Source: Roseobacter sp. (GTDB lineage: Bacteria; Pseudomonadota; Alphaproteobacteria; Rhodobacterales; Rhodobacteraceae). Taken from it: a DNA stretch of 7,085 nucleotides. Below are positions 1-5,905 of the stretch, piece after piece; position 1 is the stretch's first letter, and every line of letters begins with the position of its first letter. Under the pieces are notes generated by a model, which saw only the letters and a list, made by a program, of their open reading frames with translations, had not been told where the DNA came from and did not search any database. The stretch covers positions 1-7,085 of the forward strand of contig JAGXHB010000179.1 of assembly GCA_024636425.1 (NCBI GenBank), given 5' to 3'. The translations under genes and the position numbers were made by a program.

Positions 1-105
1 CAGGCCAGCCTCGACGATCCGATCAAAATCGGTCTCTTCGGGGCGCGGGTCATTGAGTTCATCCCAGTCGTCCCAGCTCAGTTCGCTATGATCAGAATCT
101 TTCAT
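1..105 (-). CDS. phoX: N-terminal fragment of a probable PhoX-type alkaline phosphatase (runs off window)
   Basis: Only the first 35 codons lie in the window; the frame is open to the edge. The start is the ATG at 105-103, preceded on the minus strand by GGAG with a 7-nt spacer. The peptide is very acidic and rich in Trp and Asp (SWDDWDEL), then runs into ETDFDRIVEAGL at residues 24-35. In PhoX-family (DUF839) phosphatases of Roseobacter-type bacteria, as I remember them, a similar acidic leader and a phrase like FDRIVE.AL come just before the twin-arginine motif SRRGFL, so the Tat signal should begin right after the window edge. PhoX enzymes are calcium-dependent phosphomonoesterases exported folded by Tat, releasing phosphate from organic esters. 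The position downstream of phoU and the Pho-box-like site upstream fit this role. No catalytic residue is visible, so the call is inference from the leader plus context; another Tat-exported or acidic protein remains possible. Confidence 0.55.
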   Translation of the reverse strand, partial: MKDSDHSELSWDDWDELNDPRPEETDFDRIVEAGL

Positions 106-144
106 GTGCCGGCTCCATATTGTTGCTGTACTCCGCGTACGGTC

Positions 145-160
145 CAAACGTTTCCGTTTG
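145..160. repeat. Short inverted repeat abutting the Pho-box-like site
   Basis: CAAACG (145-150) and CGTTTG (155-160) form perfect 6-bp arms around a TTTC spacer; the left part also contains the palindrome AAACGTTT (146-153). It directly touches the Pho-box-like site at 161-178 and occupies the place where the -10 element of a Pho promoter for the phoX-like gene would be expected. It could be an operator for a second regulator, a small RNA hairpin in the leader, or chance. There is no T-run after it on the minus strand, so it is not a terminator. Confidence 0.35.
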
Positions 161-178
161 ATGACGTGCAGGTGACAA
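161..178 (-). promoter_or_regulatory. Candidate Pho box upstream of the phoX-like gene
   Basis: Read on the minus strand the site is TTGTCAC-CTGC-ACGTCAT: two 7-bp half-sites 11 bp apart, each matching CTGTCAT at 5 of 7 positions. It points toward the minus-strand gene starting at 105. Such sites bind the response regulator PhoB when phosphate is scarce and substitute for a -35 element. I see no convincing -10 about 10 bp further on, where a CAAACG/CGTTTG inverted repeat lies instead, so the promoter is only partly supported. Confidence 0.55.
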
Positions 179-290
179 CAGGATGAAGCAAAGTTCTATC
201 TTGCCTGGATCGACACTGTTTCCACTCAGGTGAAACTTACGGCCCGTTCGCGGCCGCGTAGCGCGGATCTTTGAAGCCGGTTCTTGGAAA

Positions 291-1007
291 TCAGTCGTCG
301 CTGTCCTGAAGTGCAACTGACGTGCGGTCTTCCTTCGGACGATCATCATCCGGCAGCTCGCCCGTGACGAGATACAGGGTTTGTTCCGCAATGCCGGTTG
401 CATGGTCGCCGACCCGTTCGATGTTCTTTGCGATGAAGTGGAGATGCATCCCAACCGCGATGTTTCGATGATCTTCCATCATGTGAGTCAAAAGCGAGCG
501 GAACAGATTGTTGTAAATCTGATCGGCTTCCAGATCCCGCTCGATGATCTCCAGCGCCTTCTTGGTGTCGCGTTGAATGTAAGAATCGAGGGAATCGCGG
601 ACCATTGCCTCCACAAAGGCGGACATGCGACCAAGCGCCGTAATCGTGCCTGCTATCTCGCCGCTGCCTGCCATGGCGACTGTGCGTTTGGCGAGGTTCT
701 TGGCATAATCGCCACAGCGCTCGAGGTGTGATGCGATTTCCATGACCGACAAAACCGTGCGCAGATCGCCGGCAGTGGGTGAACGCAGTGCAAGAAGTCG
801 CGCAGCGTCGGTTTTGATCGACCGGTCAAGCTCGTCCACGATCTTGTCGCCCTTGCGGACCGCTTCTGCCAGGCCGATGTCACGGGTCTTGAGCGCCTTG
901 GCGGCGTCCACAAGCGCCTGTTCGACAAGGCCACCCATTTTCATCACCGTCGCCTGAATACTCTCAAGGTCGCGATCAAACGAGGACACAATGTGTTTTT
1001 CGTTCAT
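291..1007 (-). CDS. phoU: Phosphate transport system regulatory protein PhoU
   Basis: PhoU (238 residues; the E. coli protein has 241) is a cytoplasmic, largely helical protein that relays PstSCAB activity to the histidine kinase PhoR and keeps the Pho response off when phosphate is plentiful. The sequence shows the two PhoU repeats, each with its metal-binding signature: ERCGDYAKN at residues 96-104 and ERVGDHATGIAE at 197-208. The N-terminus HIVSSFDRDLESI is typical. The start at 1007 is chosen because the upstream extension of the frame runs inside pstB, and because AGGG lies 7 nt before this ATG, overlapping the pstB stop codon (TAAGGG). The gap to pstB is 10 nt, so it is the last gene of the pst operon and probably translationally coupled. 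The C-terminal tail (DDDRPKEDRTSVALQDSDD) is acidic and probably disordered. It is followed by a phoX-like gene, not by phoB. Confidence 0.96.
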   Translation of the reverse strand: MNEKHIVSSFDRDLESIQATVMKMGGLVEQALVDAAKALKTRDIGLAEAVRKGDKIVDELDRSIKTDAARLLALRSPTAGDLRTVLSVMEIASHLERCGDYAKNLAKRTVAMAGSGEIAGTITALGRMSAFVEAMVRDSLDSYIQRDTKKALEIIERDLEADQIYNNLFRSLLTHMMEDHRNIAVGMHLHFIAKNIERVGDHATGIAEQTLYLVTGELPDDDRPKEDRTSVALQDSDD

Positions 1008-1017
1008 GATCCTGCCC

Positions 1018-1815
1018 TTATCCGATCCGGCCGGTGATGTAGCTTTCCGTGCGCGGATCCTTCGGGTTCGTAAAGATTTCGTCTGTGTCGTTGAATTCGA
1101 CAAGGTGACCAAGGTGGAAGAACGCGGTTTTCTGGCTCACCCGTGCGGCCTGCTGCATCGAGTGGGTTACAATCACCACCGAATAGTCCTGACGCAGCTC
1201 GTCGATCAATTCCTCGACCTGCGCGGTCGCGATCGGGTCCAACGCGGAGCAGGGTTCATCCATCAACAGAACCTCTGGTTCTGTCGCGACTGCCCGTGCA
1301 ATGCATAGGCGCTGTTGCTGCCCGCCCGAAAGACCGGTGCCGGGTTGATCAAGACGGTCTTTGACTTCGTCCCAGATGGCACCGCGCCGCAAGGCACGTT
1401 CCACAATTTCATCCATGTCAGATTTCGTCCGGGCCAGACCGTGGATGCGCGGGCCGTATGCGACGTTGTCATAGATGGATTTCGGGAACGGGTTCGGCTT
1501 TTGGAAGACCATTCCAACCTGGGCACGCAACTGGACGGGATCGACCGACGTTGCGTAGATGTCGGTTCCATCCAACTGGATATCGCCGGTGACCCTGCAG
1601 ATGTCGATGGTATCGTTCATGCGGTTGATGCAGCGCAAGAAGGTGGATTTGCCGCACCCAGACGGCCCGATGAAGGCGGTCACTGTCTTGTCAGCGATAT
1701 CGACGTTCACATCCCGGATGGCATGTGTCTCTCCGTAGAAGACATTGACATTGCGGGCCGTGATTTTTGTTTCCGCCATTTTGGCGTCCCGTTCGATCTT
1801 TCTCATGTCGTTCAT
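1018..1815 (-). CDS. pstB: Phosphate ABC transporter ATP-binding protein PstB
   Basis: PstB is the ATPase of the PstSCAB phosphate importer; a dimer on the inner face of the membrane hydrolyses ATP to drive uptake. With the start at 1815 it has 265 residues, close to the 257 of E. coli. All nucleotide-binding parts are intact: Walker A GPSGCGKST at 50-58, Q-loop Q105 in VFQKPNPFP, signature LSGGQQQR at 162-169, Walker B VLLMDE at 182-187, and H-loop H218. The phrases NRMNDTIDICRV after Walker A and DEPCSALDPIAT are diagnostic of PstB among ABC ATPases. Three in-frame ATGs (1815, 1806, 1779) could start it, all with weak Shine-Dalgarno sequences; 1815 is preferred for the GGA 7 nt upstream and the family-like MNDM start. 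It lies 25 nt after pstA and 10 nt before phoU in one operon. Confidence 0.96.
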   Translation of the reverse strand: MNDMRKIERDAKMAETKITARNVNVFYGETHAIRDVNVDIADKTVTAFIGPSGCGKSTFLRCINRMNDTIDICRVTGDIQLDGTDIYATSVDPVQLRAQVGMVFQKPNPFPKSIYDNVAYGPRIHGLARTKSDMDEIVERALRRGAIWDEVKDRLDQPGTGLSGGQQQRLCIARAVATEPEVLLMDEPCSALDPIATAQVEELIDELRQDYSVVIVTHSMQQAARVSQKTAFFHLGHLVEFNDTDEIFTNPKDPRTESYITGRIG

Positions 1816-1840
1816 TTTTGTGTCCAATCTTCTGGGACGC

Positions 1841-3145
1841 TTACCATTTGCGTTCGAATTTCTGACGGAAGTAGATCGCGATGGCATTCATGGTGATAAG
1901 GAAGGTCAGCAGCACAAGAATGGCTGCAGAGGTACGGGAGACAAAACCGCGTTCGGGACTGTCGGCCCAGATGAAGATTTGGGTCGGCAAGGCGGTAGCG
2001 CTGTCGAAGGGCCCTGAAGGCGCGGAGGTGATAAATGCGTTCATGCCGATCAGCAGAAGGGGCGCTGTTTCGCCAAGCGCCTGCGCCAGACCGATGATCG
2101 TGCCTGTCAGGATGCCTGGCATGGCAAGCGGCAGAACGTGATGAAACACCACTTGCTGCTTTGACGCGCCAACCCCCAAAGCCGCCTCGCGGATGGATGG
2201 AGGAACCGCCTTCAAGGCCGCACGCGTGGCGATGATGATCGTCGGCAGGGTCATGAGCGCAAGGGTCAGACCGCCGACAAGCGGAGCAGAGCGGGGCATC
2301 CCGAACCAGCCGAGAAACACCGCCAGAGCAAGCAGGCCGAAGACCACAGAAGGCACAGCAGCCAGGTTGTTGATGTTGATCTCGATGATATCGCTCAACT
2401 TGTTTTTCGGTGCGAATTCCTCAAGGTAGATGGCAGCGCCAATACCGATCGGAAACGAGATCACGAAGCAGGTCAACAGCGCCCAGAACGACCCGATGAT
2501 GGCCCCCTTCAGGCCCGCAAGTTCCGGAAAACGTGAGTCCGCATTGGTAATGAGCCTTGTATTCAGCGGGGTCGAAATGACACCGGCTTCGTCCAGCGTG
2601 TCAAACCGTTCAATGGCGGCATTGTCCACCCGGCGGAACTGCTCGGGGGTGTCACGCATCACCAGGCCCTTGTTAAGCTGGTCGTAATTGTCCGAAGCAG
2701 GGACTTTCAGCGTGATCGTCTCGCCGATCAGCGACGGATTTGCGATCACGCGTTCGCGCAGCAAAAGTTGCGCCCCGCTTGACAAAAGCTGGGTGACCTC
2801 GCGGGCTGCCACCCGGTCTGTCATGTCGATGTCGGGAAAGTATTCACCCAAGGAAACCGCAATCATCTCGTCGTAACTGCCGCGCGCAAGGTTCTCCGGG
2901 TCTACCTCTTCGGGGTCGACGAAAACCTCAAGCTCCACATGGGTCTGGGTGAAGGCGGGGTAGCCGGTGATGACAAGCGATCCCACAAGGATGACCAGCA
3001 TGGACAGGGCAAAGACAATCGCCGCGATGCCGTAGCCTTGCAGAACCATCTGCTTGCGATTGCGCCGGGCAAGGCTTTTCTGCACCAGTTCGGTTGTTGA
3101 CTGGGAACGGCCGGACCCAGTCTGTTCGGGTGTAATATCGGTCAT
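1841..3145 (-). CDS. pstA: Phosphate ABC transporter permease PstA, long alphaproteobacterial form
   Basis: PstA pairs with PstC to form the phosphate channel in the inner membrane. At 434 residues it is much longer than E. coli PstA (296). The extra part is an N-terminal domain of the DUF3333 type: a basic cytoplasmic start (LARRNRKQ, 25-32), a membrane helix at about 38-60, the typical GYPAFTQTH at 61-69, and a soluble periplasmic segment to about 213. The permease core follows, with several membrane helices, the AVPSVVFGLLAL segment at 263-274 and the EAA loop at about 317-348 (SIREAALGVGASK, then LPLAMPGILTG) that docks on PstB. The C-terminus ending KFERKW is typical of this form. The ATG is 8 nt after the pstC stop, and GAGG, overlapping that TGA, gives a 6-nt spacer, so translation is probably coupled to pstC. 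Confidence 0.95.
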   Translation of the reverse strand: MTDITPEQTGSGRSQSTTELVQKSLARRNRKQMVLQGYGIAAIVFALSMLVILVGSLVITGYPAFTQTHVELEVFVDPEEVDPENLARGSYDEMIAVSLGEYFPDIDMTDRVAAREVTQLLSSGAQLLLRERVIANPSLIGETITLKVPASDNYDQLNKGLVMRDTPEQFRRVDNAAIERFDTLDEAGVISTPLNTRLITNADSRFPELAGLKGAIIGSFWALLTCFVISFPIGIGAAIYLEEFAPKNKLSDIIEININNLAAVPSVVFGLLALAVFLGWFGMPRSAPLVGGLTLALMTLPTIIIATRAALKAVPPSIREAALGVGASKQQVVFHHVLPLAMPGILTGTIIGLAQALGETAPLLLIGMNAFITSAPSGPFDSATALPTQIFIWADSPERGFVSRTSAAILVLLTFLITMNAIAIYFRQKFERKW

Positions 3146-3153
3146 ATTTGGCC

Positions 3154-4530
3154 TCAGTCGTAGATTTCGCGGTACTTGCGGACGATCCGCAGCGCGAAAA
3201 TGTTGATAACAAGCGTGACAAGAAACAACATCATGCCAAGGGCGAAAGCGGACAGTGTCTTGGGGTTGTCAAAAGACGTGTCCCCGATCAGAAGCGTGAC
3301 GATCTGAACCGTTACGGCTGTCACGCTGTCCAGAGGGTTAATCGTCATTTTGGCGATCAGACCGGCGGCCATGACCACGATCATCGTCTCGCCGATGGCG
3401 CGGCTGACAGCCAGAAGGATCCCGCCGACGATGCCCGGAATGGCGGCTGGAAACAGAACGTTCACCATCATCTCCCCACGGGTTGCTCCAAGTGCCAGCG
3501 CACCGTCGCGCAGGCTGCGCGGCACTGCCGACAATGCGTCATCGGCAAATGAAGAGATGAAAGGGATCAGCATGATACCCATGACGCCACCGGCAGCCAG
3601 CGCGGTATTCGGTGCCACGTCAACGCCGATGGATGCGGCGAAACTGCGAATGGCAGGTGCCACTGTCAGCACGGCAAAGAACCCGTAGACCACCGTCGGC
3701 ACGCCTGCCAGAATCTCGAGAACGGGCTTCACGGCGGAGCGGATGCGGCGGTTGGCAAATTCATTAAGGTAGATCGCGGTCATCAGTCCGACCGGGATCG
3801 CGATAAACAAGGCTACTGTCGAGATCACGATCGTACCAAGAAACACCGGCACGGCACCGAAAGCGCCTTCTGCGGCAACCTGGTCCTCCCGGATCGGGAT
3901 CTGCGGTTCCCAGCTTGTGCCAAACAGAAATTCAGTGACGGGTACGACCTGGAAAAACTTGATGGTCTCGAAGGTCAGGGCAAACACGATGCCGATCGTG
4001 ACAAATATCGCGGCAACAGCACAAAAGACCATCAGGCCAAGGACGATGCGTTCCGCGCTTTGACGTGCGCGAAATTGCGCGGCGACACTGCGGCGCGCGA
4101 ACCACAGCAACATCGCGGCGGACACCGCAACCAGAGCAACCAGAACCCAGTCGGCAATCCGGTTATAGGCTACCAAGCGTTCGGCGGCCTCTGTTTTCCA
4201 GGGTTCGGGTGTGCCGAACACCCGGCCGCCCGCGATGGATTTAATCTCTGCAACGATCAGCTGCGATGCACCGCTGCCCAGATCGTCGAACGTCCCCTCG
4301 GGAAGACTGCGTATCATGACCCAATCGACCACGGTGCCTTCAAGCACCAGCCAGATCAGGATCCCGACCAGAACGGGAACAAGAACGGTGAGGGCTGCGA
4401 ACAACCCGTGAAAGGATTCAAGGGAGTGAAGCTGCGTCCCGTTGGCGCGGATCGAAATCGCGGCCCGTCTGTTCAGCGCATAGGCCACAAATGTTGCGCC
4501 CAGCAAAAGCAAAAATGCGAAGAGGACCAT
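3154..4530 (-). CDS. pstC: Phosphate ABC transporter permease PstC, long form
   Basis: PstC is the second membrane subunit of the PstSCAB importer. The protein has 458 residues against about 319 in E. coli. The N-terminal addition has a membrane helix at 1-19, the conserved LHSLESFHGLF at 34-44, a second helix at about 45-63, a soluble stretch of about 65 residues and a third helix near 128-144. The usual permease core starts about residue 160 and contains LEILAGVPTVVYGFFA at 271-286 and the EAA loop SLRDGALALGATRGE at 339-353 followed by FPAAIPGIVGG, which contacts PstB. The frame stays open to a TTG at 4545, but ATG 4530 is chosen because GGAAGG sits 7 nt upstream of it. A strong hairpin lies between pstS and this gene, and pstA follows after 8 nt, so pstC is likely made in smaller amounts than pstS. 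Confidence 0.95.
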   Translation of the reverse strand: MVLFAFLLLLGATFVAYALNRRAAISIRANGTQLHSLESFHGLFAALTVLVPVLVGILIWLVLEGTVVDWVMIRSLPEGTFDDLGSGASQLIVAEIKSIAGGRVFGTPEPWKTEAAERLVAYNRIADWVLVALVAVSAAMLLWFARRSVAAQFRARQSAERIVLGLMVFCAVAAIFVTIGIVFALTFETIKFFQVVPVTEFLFGTSWEPQIPIREDQVAAEGAFGAVPVFLGTIVISTVALFIAIPVGLMTAIYLNEFANRRIRSAVKPVLEILAGVPTVVYGFFAVLTVAPAIRSFAASIGVDVAPNTALAAGGVMGIMLIPFISSFADDALSAVPRSLRDGALALGATRGEMMVNVLFPAAIPGIVGGILLAVSRAIGETMIVVMAAGLIAKMTINPLDSVTAVTVQIVTLLIGDTSFDNPKTLSAFALGMMLFLVTLVINIFALRIVRKYREIYD

Positions 4531-4537
4531 GAAGTGA

Positions 4538-4543
4538 CCTTCC
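4538..4543 (-). promoter_or_regulatory. Ribosome binding site of pstC
   Basis: GGAAGG on the minus strand, 7 nt before the ATG at 4530. It lies inside the five-codon extension that a TTG start at 4545 would give, and so decides for the ATG. Confidence 0.75.
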
Positions 4544-4559
4544 AATTATAACAAAGTGT

Positions 4560-4584
4560 CCCGCCCGGACTGTCTCCGGGCGGG
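4560..4584 (-). terminator. Intercistronic hairpin between pstS and pstC (attenuator or mRNA stabiliser)
   Basis: On the minus strand CCCGCCCGGA and TCCGGGCGGG form a perfect 10-bp, almost all G-C stem around the loop GACAG. It begins 20 nt after the pstS stop and ends 29 nt before the pstC ATG. The following sequence (ACACTTTGTTATAA) is A+T-rich but has no clean U-run, so full termination is unlikely. Hairpins here are known in binding-protein operons, where they cause partial termination or block 3' exonucleases so that the binding protein is made in excess; that role is inferred for this one. Confidence 0.8.
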
Positions 4585-4604
4585 ATCGTGTCAGGAGCTA
4601 AAGA

Positions 4605-5639
4605 TTACTTCGCTTCCATGTTCACGGCGTTGGCGGCTTCTTCACGCTCTTCTGTGCGCTTGTCGTCGCCCAGCGGAACCATGCCGCGCTCGCTCAGGTA
4701 GCCGCCTGGGCCCATCGATTCTTCCGATGTGTATTCCTCGACGAATTCCTGCAGGCCAGGAATGACGCCACGGTGCGCGTTTTTCACGTAGAAGAACAGC
4801 GGACGCGAGATGCCGTAGTCACCGGATTCGATGGTGTCAAAGGTGGGCTCGACGCCTTCGATGTTCACGGCCTTCAGCGTGTCGTTGTTCTCGAACAGGA
4901 ACGAATAGCCGAAGATGCCAACCGCGTTGGCGTCGGCCTGCAGGCGCTGAACGATCAGGTTGTCGTTCTCACCGGCTTCGATGAAGGGGCCGTCCGAACG
5001 CAGACGTGCGCAGTTTTCTTCGGCCCAGTCTTCGCCCTTCTCGGCGATCATCGGAACTTCCATGCAGCCTTCGACGATGGCCAGTTCCACGAATGCGTCA
5101 CGGGTGCCCGATGTCGGGGGAGGGCCGTAAGCGATGATGGCGGCGTCCGGCAGGCTGGAGTCGATGTCGGACCAGTTCATGTGGGGGTTGGCGACCATTT
5201 CGCCGTCAACGGGTACTTCCGCAGCCAAAGCCATATAGACTTGGGTTTTGGTCAGATCCCAGTCGAATTCGCTGTCGCGCGACACGGCGATGGACAAGCC
5301 GTCGGAGCCGATCTGCACTTCGGTGATGTCTGTAACGCCGTTCTCAGCACAGAGTTCGTATTCGGACGCCTTCATCGCGCGCGATGCGCCGGTCAGGTCA
5401 GCGTGGGCTTCGCCGATGCCGCCGCAGAAAATCTGCATGCCGCCGCCGGTGCCGGTGGATTCAACGATAGGGGACGGGAAGTCGGACACGTTGCCGAACT
5501 GTTCAGCAGCAGCCTGCGAATACGGGAATACGGTCGACGAACCTACAACGCGGATTTCTTCGCGGCTTTGTGCGGATGCAACTGTGGCCGACATCGCGGC
5601 AAGTGCCAGTGCGGACACTGAAAGCTTGGTGAAAGACAT
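4605..5639 (-). CDS. pstS: Periplasmic phosphate-binding protein PstS
   Basis: PstS captures phosphate in the periplasm and delivers it to PstC/PstA. The 344-residue precursor has a signal peptide (basic K5, hydrophobic 8-20, ASA at 21-23) with probable cleavage before Q24. Phosphate-binding motifs are present in order: VVGSSTVFPYSQ at 31-42, STGTGGGMQIFCGG at 61-74, TGASRAMK at 83-90 and PTSGTRDAF at 175-183. Four cysteines in the mature protein (C72, C97 and two near 200-220) could form disulfides. The C-terminal tail is highly charged (DDKRTEEREEAANAV). The start at 5639 is preferred over the upstream ATG of the open frame at 5672 because AGGAG lies 5 nt before it and because the signal peptide then begins at once (MSFTKLSVSALAL). 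It is first in the pst operon, behind a Pho box at 5726-5743 and ahead of a stable hairpin. Confidence 0.97.
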   Translation of the reverse strand: MSFTKLSVSALALAAMSATVASAQSREEIRVVGSSTVFPYSQAAAEQFGNVSDFPSPIVESTGTGGGMQIFCGGIGEAHADLTGASRAMKASEYELCAENGVTDITEVQIGSDGLSIAVSRDSEFDWDLTKTQVYMALAAEVPVDGEMVANPHMNWSDIDSSLPDAAIIAYGPPPTSGTRDAFVELAIVEGCMEVPMIAEKGEDWAEENCARLRSDGPFIEAGENDNLIVQRLQADANAVGIFGYSFLFENNDTLKAVNIEGVEPTFDTIESGDYGISRPLFFYVKNAHRGVIPGLQEFVEEYTSEESMGPGGYLSERGMVPLGDDKRTEEREEAANAVNMEAK

Positions 5640-5709
5640 GATATCTCCTGATTTCATTACGGGCCCGATCATGAGGCCTCGGAGGTGTCGCTAAAGAGAT
5701 TCTGTGACG

Positions 5710-5715
5710 CCTATA
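5710..5715 (-). promoter_or_regulatory. Likely -10 element of the pst operon promoter
   Basis: TATAGG on the minus strand, exactly 10 bp after the Pho box at 5726-5743. This copies the layout of the E. coli phoA promoter, where a Pho box replaces the -35 and TATAGT follows 10 bp later. An overlapping TAGTAT at 5713-5718 (7 bp from the box) is an alternative. Transcription would start near 5703, giving a pstS leader of about 60 nt. No start site can be proven from sequence. Confidence 0.5.
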
Positions 5716-5725
5716 CTAAGGAAAT

Positions 5726-5743
5726 GTGACAGTTTTGTAACAA
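5726..5743 (-). promoter_or_regulatory. Pho box of the pstS promoter
   Basis: Read on the minus strand: TTGTTAC-AAAA-CTGTCAC. The second half-site matches CTGTCAT at 6 of 7 positions; the first is weaker. The two are 11 bp apart with an A-rich spacer, as is usual. It lies 86 bp before the pstS ATG in the divergent region and should bind phosphorylated PhoB to switch on the whole pstSCAB-phoU operon under phosphate limitation. Confidence 0.8.
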
Positions 5744-5809
5744 GGACTGGTGTCGAACACTGTTTTTCATTTCTGCATGACCGTCGGATCGGCACTTCAC
5801 GGGGCCACG

Positions 5810-5827
5810 CTGTCACAAATACATCAT
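5810..5827 (+). promoter_or_regulatory. Pho box of the phnD promoter
   Basis: CTGTCAC-AAAT-ACATCAT on the plus strand; the first half-site matches CTGTCAT at 6 of 7 positions and the second at 4 of 7, with 11-bp spacing. A third weak in-phase repeat, CTGATAC, follows at 5832-5838. A possible -10, TACAGT (5836-5841), lies 8 bp after the box and overlaps that third repeat. The site is 78 bp before the phnD ATG and points to it, so phnD and its downstream genes probably respond to phosphate limitation together with the divergent pst operon. Confidence 0.65.
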
Positions 5828-5892
5828 CATTCTGATACAGTTCCTTGGCATTTCCGGACTATCGCTCTTTGGCAGATTGAAAACCCGGCATC

Positions 5893-5897
5893 AAGGA
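5893..5897 (+). promoter_or_regulatory. Ribosome binding site of phnD
   Basis: AAGGA with an 8-nt spacer to the ATG at 5906. It supports that start over the 52-codon longer open frame beginning at 5750, which would swallow the Pho box and bury the signal peptide. Another ATG at 5901, only 3 nt from the AAGGA, opens a two-codon frame (ATG ATA TGA) that overlaps the phnD start. Confidence 0.75.
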
Positions 5898-5905
5898 TAC
5901 ATGAT

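Noticed and set aside
218..236. Imperfect inverted repeat GTTTCCAC/GTGAAAC as pst operon terminator
   Set aside because: The stem has a bulge and is A-T rich, and no U-run follows on the minus strand.
249..258. Palindrome CGCGGCCGCG after phoU
   Set aside because: No loop and no U-run, so neither a terminator nor a useful hairpin; common by chance in GC-rich DNA.
1008..1112. N-terminal extension of phoU into pstB
   Set aside because: The added 35 residues are a shadow of the PstB C-terminus; PhoU starting at 1007 has the family's usual length and a good ribosome site.
1315..1896. Open frame of 193 codons on the plus strand opposite pstB
   Set aside because: Shadow of the PstB Walker and signature regions; no independent evidence for expression.
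4773..5621. Open frame of 282 codons on the plus strand opposite pstS
   Set aside because: It lies wholly antisense to a clearly real pstS with signal peptide and family motifs, has no sensible ribosome site or recognisable domain, and its composition (Val, Gly, His, Arg and Phe rich) is what the complement of a GC-rich gene gives.
5661..5680. Small palindromes GGGCCC and GAGGCCTC in the pstS leader as a riboswitch
   Set aside because: They are short, pair poorly with each other (about 4 bp), and the leader of about 60 nt is too short and unstructured for a known riboswitch class.
5750..5905. N-terminal extension of phnD by 52 codons
   Set aside because: It would cover the Pho box and put a non-secretory stretch before a clean signal peptide; the AAGGA 8 nt before ATG 5906 supports the shorter start.
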